From Micrococcales bacterium (GTDB taxonomy: Bacteria > Actinomycetota > Actinomycetes > S36-B12 > UBA10799), in assembly GCA_016703125.1 (NCBI GenBank), contig JADJCR010000009.1, forward strand, positions 3,707 through 67,706: 64,000 bases of DNA, given 5' to 3'. The translations under genes and the position numbers were made by a program. Shown here piece after piece: positions 55,941 to 64,000 of this stretch; position 1 is the stretch's first letter, and each line of letters starts with the position of its first letter. The notes beneath the pieces are model-generated. The model ran no database searches. It worked only from the letters and a program-made list of their open reading frames with translations, and had not been told where the DNA came from.

Positions 55941-57592
55941 GTGCAGGCATGGTGGAAGAACGCAGTCGTCTACCAGATCTACCCCCGCTCCTTCGCCGAC
56001 TCCGACGCCGACGGCTTCGGCGACCTCCCCGGCATCGAGTCGAAGCTGGACTACCTGGCCGAACTGGGCGTGGATGCGCTGTGGCTGTCCCCGATCTACC
56101 GTTCGCCGCAGGACGACAACGGCTACGACATCAGCGACTACCACGACATCGACCCGGTGTTCGGCACGTTGGGCGACTTCGACCGGCTGCTGGCGGGCGT
56201 GCACGAGCGGGGGATGAAGCTTGTGATGGACCTGGTCGTGAACCACACGTCCGACGAGCACCCGTGGTTCGTCGAGTCGCGCTCCAGCCGGGACAACCCC
56301 AAACGCGACTGGTACTGGTGGCGCGAGGGCCGGGACGGGAAACCACCAAACAACTGGGGTTCGATCTTCTCCGGCAGCGCGTGGCGTTCGGCGAAACCAC
56401 GGACGCCTACTACCTGCACCTGTTCTCGCGCAAGCAGCCGGACCTGAACTGGGAGAACCCCGCAGGTTCGGCGGTCCACACAGTCATGAACTGGTGGCTG
56501 GACCGCGGGGTCGACGGCTTCCGGATGGACGTCATCAACATGGTGTCGAAACTGCCGGACCTCCCGGACGGACAACTTGCGCCCGGAGGCCTGTACGGCG
56601 ACGGCGGACCGTACTTCCGCAACGGCCCCCGGTTGCACGAGTTCCTGCAGGAGATGGACCGAGCGGTCTTCGCGCACCGGTCCGGCGAGTACTTGACCGT
56701 GGGAGAGACGCCCGGGGTGAGTGTGCAGCAGGCCCGGGACCTCACCGACCCGGCCGTTCGGGAACTGGACATGGTGTTCCAGTTCGAGCACATGGAACTG
56801 GACCAGGGGCCCAGCAAGTGGGACCGGCGCCCGGTGCGACTGCAGGACCTCAAGGAGAACCTGTCGAAGTGGCAGTACGGGCTGGCCGAGGTGGGCTGGA
56901 ACAGCCTGTACTGGAACAACCACGACCAGCCCCGCATCGTCTCCCGGTACGGCGATGACACGGCGTTCCGGGCGGCGTCGGCCACCGCGCTGGCGACTGT
57001 CCTGCACCTTCAGAAGGGGACGCCCTACGTCTACCAGGGCGAGGAGTTGGGGATGGCGAACCACCCCTTCGCCGGCATCGATCAGTTCCGCGACGTCGAG
57101 TGCCTGAACCACTACCGCGAGGCCGTCGAGCACCTGGGGTGCCGGGCTGAGGACGTCCTGGCAGCCATGCGGTCGGTCAGCCGCGACAACGCGCGCACGC
57201 CGATGCAGTGGGATGCCGGACCGGCGGCCGGTTTCACGACGGGCACGCCGTGGATCGCGGTCAACCCCGATCACACCGAGGTCAACGCCGCCGTTCAGCG
57301 CGCAGATCCCGGGTCGGTCTTCCACTACTACCGACGGCTGATCGCGCTGCGCCACGAGGATCCGGTCGTGCAGTCCGGCGGGTACGAGCTGCTGCTGGCC
57401 GACCATCCGCAGCTCTTTGCCTTCACCCGCACACTGGGCCCGCAGCGGCTGCTGGTCGTGGCCAACTGCTCCGACGAGCCGGTGACCTGTCCGCTCGAGA
57501 TGACCGGCGAGGTCGTGATCGCCAACCTTCCGCAGCCGCAAGGGGCGCTCCTGCGACCCTGGGAGGCCCGCGTCTACCGGCAGGCCGGATGA
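55941..57592 (+). pseudogene. GH13 oligo-1,6-/alpha-glucosidase, one frameshift
   Basis: The restored protein (about 550 residues) is a GH13 alpha-glucosidase: YQIYPRSFADSDADGFGDL, nucleophile in GVDGFRMDVINM, acid/base Glu in YLTVGETPGV, and NNHDQPR. One T appears to be missing near 56386, where AWRS should read AWRFGETTDAYYLHLF. The first frame ends at 56447. If the shift is real the enzyme is dead, because all three catalytic residues lie after it. Its stop overlaps the first DUF202 start. Confidence 0.87.
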
Positions 57593-57921
57593 TGGACGAC
57601 GAGCCCGACTACCGCTACTCGCTGGCCAACGAGCGCACCTACCTGGCCTGGGTGCGCACGGGCCTGGCGCTGATCGCCGCGGGCATCGCGATCCGCCTGT
57701 TCATCACCGAGACTGCCGCAGGCGCCCGGTGGCTGGCGCTGGTCGCGCTCGGATTTGCCGCCCTCGGTGGGGTGCTCACGGTCACCTCCTACCTGCACTG
57801 GCTGAGGGTCCAGGAAGCCATGCGCCGCGGCGAGGCATTACCGACGCAGCGCGGACCCTTGATCCTCACCATCGGCATGGTTCTGCTGGCACTGCTGGTC
57901 ACCATCGGGATCCTGCTGTGA
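57589..57921 (+). CDS. DUF202 family membrane protein 1
   Basis: The 110-residue protein has the DUF202 signature LANERTYLAWVRTGLALIAA and three transmembrane helices. The family includes yeast Vtc1-like vacuolar proteins, but bacterial members have no assigned role. It overlaps the GH13 stop (ATGA) and the next DUF202 start (GTGA). Confidence 0.88.
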   Translation: MMDDEPDYRYSLANERTYLAWVRTGLALIAAGIAIRLFITETAAGARWLALVALGFAALGGVLTVTSYLHWLRVQEAMRRGEALPTQRGPLILTIGMVLLALLVTIGILL

Positions 57922-58190
57922 ACTCGCAGTGGGAGCGCACGCGGCTGGCCTGGCGGCGGACCATCCTGGCGGTGCTGGTGGTCGGTGGGGTGGGTGCGGT
58001 CCACCTGGCCACGGGCGGGTTGCTGGAGCTGGCGGCGCTGTGCGGGGCGGTCACGGTTCTCGCCTGCATGCCGGCTCTATGGCGACTCACCGCGTTGCGC
58101 CTGGGGACCGACGCAGTGGCCTCCTGGGAGCCGGCGGTGCTGACGGTCTGCGGGTGCCTGCTGGCGCTCAGCGTGCTGTTCGCCCGCTGA
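57918..58190 (+). CDS. DUF202 family membrane protein 2
   Basis: The 90-residue protein has a shorter DUF202 pattern (WERTRLAWRRTILAVLVVGG) and three helices. It is coupled to the first DUF202 gene; the two probably form a hetero-oligomer. Its 3' end overlaps by 23 bases the convergent acyltransferase gene. Confidence 0.85.
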   Translation: MNSQWERTRLAWRRTILAVLVVGGVGAVHLATGGLLELAALCGAVTVLACMPALWRLTALRLGTDAVASWEPAVLTVCGCLLALSVLFAR

Positions 58191-59430
58191 CGGCGGCGTT
58201 GCACGTCAGGAAGGCCAGCCACACGACCGCGAGATTGAGCAGGGCGGCCGATGGCAGGCCGACCGCCCCGGGGCCCCACCGGGTTGCGAAACCGGTCGCG
58301 GCCATGTTGAGGACGGCGAGCCCGCCCGCGGCACACGCCACCCCCGGCCACCCACCTGGCAGCCGCAGCCGGGCCAGCAGTCTCTCGGGGCCGTGCGCCA
58401 GGCCCGCCAGTGCCCAGGCGGTGGGGACGACCAGGACGACCACGCCGGCGTGGACGAGCCACCAGGGGGCGCTCAGGGGTGCAGCCTGCCAGCCGGTGGC
58501 GATGGCGGTGCCCGCTGCGAGTCCCACCAGCGGGATGTGCCACAGGTACATGCCCATGCCCCGGGCCCCGATGAGCGCGATGGCCACCCACAGCCGGTCA
58601 TTGGCGAGCAGGCGCTGAAGCCACGGCCACAGCCCCGCGATCAGCAGGATCTGGCCGGCGCCGTAGATCGCCAGGACGGTGCTCGGGGGTGCCAGGTTGG
58701 ACAGCCCCGGCAGGCCCGCCACGGAGATCAGCGAGTGGGAGTACGGACCCGCGAAGGCCACCGCCACCGACACTGCGATCAGGGCCGCGCCGGCAGGAGC
58801 CGCCCAACGGCGCCCGCGTGCGGCCGGCAGGTGGTAGCCCACTTGGTGCAGCCAGCCCCACACCAGCAGCATGTTGACCCAGCCCCAGGCCGCCCAGGGG
58901 GTCGTGCGCACAGTGTCGACGGCGACGATGAGCAGGAACCAGGCGACCAGAGTGAGCCACGGCCGGTTCGCCCACTTGATGGTGAACACGGCGGCGGCGG
59001 CGACCAGCAGGTAGACGCCGGCGAACCAGAGCAGTTGGGCCAGGAAACGCCCAGCCCCCTCGACGGTGCTGGATCCCGCGAAAGGGATCAGCACCGCGGT
59101 CCAGAGCGTGGCGTAGACCAGGACCGGAGCCAGCAGGCGGCGGCCGCGTGAACTCAGGTAGGCCCGCCGGTCATGTCGCGCCAGCGACGCGGCGTTGGAC
59201 ACCGCGCCGGCGGCGAAGAACAGTGGCAGCACCTGGAACACCCAGGTGAGCGGGATGAGCCAGGGGGCGACTTCGAGGACGTTGATGGCGGTGCCGTCGC
59301 CAGGGGTGTGCCACGCCAGGCTGTGCCCGACGATCACCAGGAGCAGCGCCACGGCCTTGACGGTGTCGAGCACCCGGTCGCGATCACCGGAAGCCGCCAG
59401 GACGCGGGTGCCGATCCGCTGGGTGGCCAT
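58168..59430 (-). CDS. Acyltransferase 3 family membrane protein
   Basis: The 420-residue protein has about ten transmembrane helices and the acyltransferase-3 N-terminal signature LLVIVGHSLAWH with its catalytic-type His. Such enzymes O-acylate envelope glycans. I chose ATG 59430 (MATQRIGTRV), seven bases from TAGGCT, over ATG 59466, which lies upstream of that -10 box. Confidence 0.85.
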   Translation of the reverse strand: MATQRIGTRVLAASGDRDRVLDTVKAVALLLVIVGHSLAWHTPGDGTAINVLEVAPWLIPLTWVFQVLPLFFAAGAVSNAASLARHDRRAYLSSRGRRLLAPVLVYATLWTAVLIPFAGSSTVEGAGRFLAQLLWFAGVYLLVAAAAVFTIKWANRPWLTLVAWFLLIVAVDTVRTTPWAAWGWVNMLLVWGWLHQVGYHLPAARGRRWAAPAGAALIAVSVAVAFAGPYSHSLISVAGLPGLSNLAPPSTVLAIYGAGQILLIAGLWPWLQRLLANDRLWVAIALIGARGMGMYLWHIPLVGLAAGTAIATGWQAAPLSAPWWLVHAGVVVLVVPTAWALAGLAHGPERLLARLRLPGGWPGVACAAGGLAVLNMAATGFATRWGPGAVGLPSAALLNLAVVWLAFLTCNAAVSGRTAR

Positions 59431-59437
59431 GCGGCCG

Positions 59438-59443
59438 AGCCTA
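59438..59443 (-). promoter_or_regulatory. -10 box for acyltransferase gene
   Basis: TAGGCT on the minus strand, seven bases before ATG 59430. Confidence 0.55.
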
Positions 59444-59576
59444 GTGATGGGCTGCCCGGAGAACACGCGGCGCGACGTGCGTCGTATTCGTCAGCCTCGC
59501 CGGCACCGCCTCGATGATCACTGCCGGTTGTGCACAGATGTGCCCGAAGGTGATGACGGGGCGTCCACGGCGCTGG

Positions 59577-59582
59577 CAGGCT
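59577..59582 (+). promoter_or_regulatory. -10 box for DUF2461 gene
   Basis: CAGGCT, seven bases before ATG 59590. Confidence 0.4.
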
Positions 59583-59589
59583 TCCCACT

Positions 59590-60224
59590 ATGAGCACTGG
59601 CATCCCGGCTGAGGCGTTCGAGTTCTACGAGCGCCTCGCCGCCGACAACACCCGTGAGTTCTGGGTCGAGCACAAGGCCGACTACGAGCAGTCCGTGCGG
59701 GAGCCGCTGCAGGCCATCGCCGACGCACTCGAACCGGACTTCGGCCCGGCGCATCTCTACCGGCCGTACCGGGACATGCGTTTCAGCCGTGACAAGACGC
59801 CCTACAAGGACCACCAGGGTTGGGTGTTCGAAGCCGAGAACGGCTTGGGCTGGTATCTACAGGTCTCGGCACAGGGCCTGATGGCCGCCGGTGGCTGGTA
59901 CCAGTCGACCCCGGCGCAGGTGAAGCGCTACCGCGAGTACCTCCTGGACGCCGGCGGCGACCGGCTGCGGGCTGCCCTGAAACCCCTGCCCAGATCGGGG
60001 TTCGAGATCGGCGGTGACATGCTCAAGACCCGACCACGGGGGGTGGACGAGGACAACCCGGACATCGACCTCCTCCGCCACCGGTCGATGCATGTCACGG
60101 AAGGTCTGGGAGCCGGAGGCGTGGATGGAGTACCCGGCGGGTGCGGAAGACCCTGCACACGGCCTTCGAGAAGATGCGCCCATTGATGGTCACGTTGGCG
60201 GACATCGTCGGTCCCCCCGAATAA
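59590..60224 (+). pseudogene. DUF2461 family protein, two frameshifts near the end
   Basis: The restored protein (about 211 residues) matches DUF2461: FYERLAADNTREFWVEHKAD, YRPYRDMRFSRDKTPYKDHQ and GGWYQSTPAQVKRYREYLLD. Function is unknown. The frame shifts near 60100 (VTEGLG should read VT-KVWEPEAWMEYPA) and again near 60140 (then VRKTLHTAFEKMRPLMVTLA), ending in TAA 60222-60224. Confidence 0.82.
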
Positions 60225-60231
60225 TGATGGA

Positions 60232-60456
60232 GTGCCCCGCCCCGATCCCATGACGCCCCACCCGGACCGCCTGCCGTTGAGCCACCCCCACCGCCGGGAG
60301 ATCCTGCGCCGTCATGCGGCGGCGGTGGCCGCCGGGGATGCCGGTTACCTCGATCCGGGGACCGGTCTGTTCGTGATGACCGCGGCGGCGCATCTCGAAC
60401 GCGGCCGGTGCTGCCTCAGTGGCTGCCGGCATTGCCCCTACGTGGGAGGTGATTGA
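60232..60456 (+). CDS. DUF5522 family protein
   Basis: The 74-residue protein has the family motif GYLDPGTGLFVMTAAAH and ends in CCLSGCRHCPYVGGD, a Cys-rich segment with four Cys in a CC-x3-C-x2-C pattern that may bind a metal. Role unknown. Start GTG 60232 (ATG 60250 possible). It is coupled to the following gene by a one-base overlap. Confidence 0.85.
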   Translation: MPRPDPMTPHPDRLPLSHPHRREILRRHAAAVAAGDAGYLDPGTGLFVMTAAAHLERGRCCLSGCRHCPYVGGD

Positions 60457-60812
60457 TGGCCACGTCACGCGGCCTGATGCGAACCCTCGGTGCGTGGTCG
60501 GCGGTCTCAGTCGTGGGAGGTGCTTCGCTGTGGGCCGCGGGTCGCTCGCCGCAGGCGCGCGCCTTCGGCCGCCAGACCCTGGCCTGGGGTGCGGTGGATG
60601 CCGCGATCGCGGGTTTCGGCGCCAGACGGCCCGATCCGCACCCAGGCCGCCTTCGCACGATCCTGCTGCTCAATTGCGTCGCCGACGTGGGATATCTGGC
60701 CCTGGCTGCGACCGTGTGGCGCAGTGGCCGCACGGGCGACGGCTCGGCGATCGCTGTGCAGGGCGCGTTCCTGCTCGCTCTCGACAGTCATTACGCGTAC
60801 CACCTGCGCTGA
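60456..60812 (+). CDS. Small membrane protein
   Basis: The 118-residue protein has three or four predicted helices, with SVVGGASLWAAG and LLLNCVADVGYLALAATVW the clearest. The family resembles small actinobacterial DUF6992-like proteins, but I am not sure. ATG 60456 follows GGGAGG by seven bases; a TTG one codon upstream is less likely. Confidence 0.75.
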   Translation: MATSRGLMRTLGAWSAVSVVGGASLWAAGRSPQARAFGRQTLAWGAVDAAIAGFGARRPDPHPGRLRTILLLNCVADVGYLALAATVWRSGRTGDGSAIAVQGAFLLALDSHYAYHLR

Positions 60813-60879
60813 CTACCCTCGGGCCGCCGGCCTTGACATGGCGGGTCAACGGTGGTGCCGTGGAGATGTGGGGGCGCAG

Positions 60880-61973
<1,094 letters not shown>

Positions 61974-61982
61974 CCTGAGCCC

Positions 61983-63312
61983 ATGTTCGTGCTGGCGGCC
62001 GCCGACTACCAGCGGATGAGTTCGGCCGCTGCTGCCGGTCTGCGGGCCCGCGGACTGGTTCCTGGCGATCGGGTGGCTGTGGTCACGCCCGAGCACCGCT
62101 TCCCTGCCGACGAGGCGGCGTACCTGCAGGCATGCGTGATAGCGGTCGTCGGCGCCGCGTTACGCACGGGCGTGGTCCCGGTCCCGATCAACCCGCTGCT
62201 CACCGCTGGCGAGCGCGACCACATCGTCAGCGACAGCGGCGCCACGCTGGTCGTCAGCGACGCCGCCGACTTCCGGGCGCTCATCGACCACCGAGGTCCC
62301 GTCCCGGAGCTCGCAGAGTGGCCGCTGGGCCGTCCCATGCACTACACCTCCGGCACGACCGGCCGGCCGAAAGGCGTGTACACCCAAAGCATCGGGGAGG
62401 AGCTGGCCGAGGCGCTGTGGCGCGACGAACTCGACCAGTGGGGCTTCGGGCCGGACGACGTCACCTTGGTGCACGGGCCGCTGTGCCACGCCGCGCCGCT
62501 GCGGTACGCGATGCTCGTGCTGCAGCTGGGTGGCAGCGCCGTGCTGCCCGGGGGTTTCGACGCCCCGTCTATCGCGCGGGCGCTGCACGAGCATCGGCCG
62601 ACGCACGCCTTCCTGGTCCCCAGCCACGTGCAGCGGCTCTTCGCCCTCGATCTGCCCCCCAGCCCCTACCGGCTGGTGACCCACGCCGGCGCCGCCATCC
62701 CGGCCGCCGTGAAACAGCAGTTGCACCGCTGGGCCGGGACCGAGGCGGTGTGGGAGTTCTACGGATCCACCGAGGGGCAGTTCACGGTGTGTCCCGGCGC
62801 CGACTGGGAGCAACTGCCCGGGACCGTCGGCCGCGCGCGACCCAGGCGCACGCTGGAGATCCCGCGACGGCGTCATCTGGTGCCACACTCCCGACTTCGC
62901 GCGGTTCACGTACTGGAACGATCCGGTGAAGACCTCCGCGGCCTGGGACGCGGACGCCTTCTCCGTCGGCGACCTCGGGCGGGTCGACGGCGGGTACCTC
63001 TACCTGGAGGGTCGTCGCGAGGACCTCATCATCAGTGGTGGCGTGAACGTGTACCCCGCCGAGGTGGAGGCGGCGCTGGCCGAATGCCCCGGAGTGCGGG
63101 AGGTCGCTGCATTCGGCCGCGACGATGAGCAGTGGGGGCAGCGCGTGTGCGTGGCGTACACCGGCACCGCGCGCCCGGAGGACCTGCGCGCCTGGGCCGC
63201 GCGGCAACTGGCCGGGTACAAGCGGCCCAAACAGATCGAGCGCCTCGATGCGCTGCCGCACAATGCGTCGGGCAAAGTCGAGCGCCTGGTGCTCGCGTCC
63301 GGAGGTGGATGA
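61983..63312 (+). pseudogene. ANL-superfamily acyl-CoA ligase, one frameshift
   Basis: The restored protein (about 443 residues, short for the family) has MHYTSGTTGRPKGVYTQS, EFYGSTEGQF and the C-terminal YKRPKQIERL with NASGKVERL (adenylation Lys). The frame shifts at the CCC run near 62860: LEIPRRR should read LEIRDGVIWCHTPDF. It sits between the radical SAM and MEMO genes, with its own leaderless promoter, and its stop overlaps the MEMO start by one base. Confidence 0.85.
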
Positions 63313-64000
63313 TGAAGATCAGACCGGCGGTGGTGGCGGGACGGTTCTACACCGGTGATGCCGACGAGCTTGCCCGGGAAGTGGACCGCTATCTGGCCGG
63401 CGCACCCCCGGGGCCGCAACCGCAGGGCGTCATCGTGCCGCACGCCGGCCATATCTACTCGGGTCCCGTGGCGGGACACGCGTATGCACGCTTGCGCAGA
63501 ACCGGGCGGGTGGTCCTGGCCGGTCCCGCGCACTTCGTCGCAGTCGACGGCATCGCGGCTCCGGTGGCGGACCTCTGGCGCACGCCGCTGGGTGAGGTCG
63601 AGATCGACCAGCAGGCGATCGGCGACCTGGCCGTCGTACGCGATGACTACCCGCACGCCCCGGAACACAGCCTCGAGGTCCAGTTGCCGTTCCTGCAGCG
63701 GCAGTTGGAGACCGGGTGGCGCCTCGTGCCGCTGCTGGTGGGCCGGGCCGACCCGGTCGCTGTCGCGGATGTCCTCGAAGGTTTCCTCACAGACCCCGAC
63801 AGTGTGGTCGTCCTGTCCACGGACCTGTCGCACTACCTGCCGTACGCGGCGGCGCAGGCCCGAGACGAGCAGACGGCGGCCCGGGTCGTGAGCCGGGACT
63901 GGCAGCACATCGATGACTACGACGCGTGCGGGGCCTACCCGCTGCGCGGTCTGCTGCTCGCCGCGGATCGCCGCGACCTCGGGGTGCAACTGCTGGACCT
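63312..64000 (+). CDS. MEMO1-like protein of the AmmeMemoRadiSam system, C-terminus outside window
   Basis: The open frame continues to the right edge, so about 229 residues are visible. It starts MKIRPAVVAGRFYTGDADEL and has the MEMO motifs VPHAGHIYSGPVAGHAY, LAGPAHF, HSLEVQLPFLQ and STDLSHY, which place the His ligands of the extradiol-dioxygenase-like fold. The biochemical role is unknown. The ATG overlaps the ligase stop (TGATG). The expected third partner, AMMECR1, is not in the window. Confidence 0.9.
   Translation, partial: MKIRPAVVAGRFYTGDADELAREVDRYLAGAPPGPQPQGVIVPHAGHIYSGPVAGHAYARLRRTGRVVLAGPAHFVAVDGIAAPVADLWRTPLGEVEIDQQAIGDLAVVRDDYPHAPEHSLEVQLPFLQRQLETGWRLVPLLVGRADPVAVADVLEGFLTDPDSVVVLSTDLSHYLPYAAAQARDEQTAARVVSRDWQHIDDYDACGAYPLRGLLLAADRRDLGVQLLD

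Noticed and set aside
54168..56261. A 697-codon minus-strand frame
   Set aside because: It is the antisense of the PI-PLC-like and GH13 genes and is His/Arg/Gln-rich without motifs.

Overview
The window is high-GC DNA from a free-living actinomycete (Actinomycetota, class Actinomycetes; genus not resolvable from the sequence alone). The grounds are strong G/C third-position bias, frequent GTG starts, start codons sitting 6-7 bases after a TANNNT-like -10 box (leaderless mRNAs), and marker families: PafB/PafC WYL regulators, a DUF222/HNH endonuclease, DUF2510 and DUF202 membrane proteins, a WS/DGAT acyltransferase, and a PPA1498-type Tat metallophosphoesterase. No rRNA, tRNA, CRISPR array, prophage or intact insertion sequence was seen. 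It reads as a chromosomal segment of many short operons.

Layout. 1-5.1 kb: minus-strand genes for a lipoprotein, an SDR oxidoreductase coupled to a FAD/Rieske oxidoreductase, and a secreted NHL-propeller/metzincin protein. 5.5-11.2 kb: a GlxA/AdpA-type regulator, a copper-linked pair (PCu(A)C chaperone then Tat-exported DyP peroxidase) behind a CsoR-like operator, a secreted phosphodiesterase, a VOC protein and a membrane protein. 11.4-17.4 kb: the most distinctive locus, an AMP-forming acyl-CoA ligase, E1 alpha, E1 beta and E2 of a 2-oxoacid dehydrogenase and a stand-alone acyl carrier protein in one tightly packed operon, facing a convergent holo-ACP synthase/DUF302 pair. 17.4-29.4 kb: a lipoprotein, an AlkA-type glycosylase, a DinB protein, an MFS exporter, a GH13 glucosidase, WS/DGAT, two patatins, DUF2252 and HdeD. 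29.4-38.5 kb: an SRPBCC-like protein, an ABC exporter, secreted proteins, a decayed HNH gene and a Tat metallophosphoesterase operon. 38.5-45.6 kb: acyl-CoA dehydrogenase, DUF389, cysE/cysK (convergent) and a pterin dehydratase-PafB-PafC operon. 45.6-53.7 kb: an alpha/beta-hydrolase, VOC, DUF2510, TypA and a CHASE-GGDEF-EAL protein. 53.8-64 kb: a membrane-anchored PI-PLC-like protein, a second GH13 glucosidase with two DUF202 proteins, an acyltransferase, and an AmmeMemoRadiSam locus (radical SAM, an acyl-CoA ligase, MEMO) running off the right edge.

Two features cut across the whole window. First, about sixteen genes between 20.9 and 62.9 kb carry one-base indels, mostly in short G/C runs; protein similarity to their families continues in another frame. 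The first 20 kb carries none. Draft-quality sequence is the simplest explanation, but true decay cannot be excluded for the HNH gene and the EAL domain. Second, duplicated hairpin-forming intergenic repeats lie at the 3' ends of genes at 19.6, 29.4, 40.3 and 49.0 kb; three of them share one core.

How the genes work together. The ligase-E1-E2-ACP operon plus AcpS suggests oxidative decarboxylation of a 2-oxoacid with an acyl group carried on ACP or CoA; the E3 subunit must come from elsewhere. CysE makes O-acetylserine for CysK next door. PCu(A)C and DyP fit extracytoplasmic copper handling. The two GH13 enzymes would hydrolyse alpha-glucosides in the cytoplasm, and WS/DGAT and the acyl-CoA dehydrogenase handle storage lipid and fatty acids.
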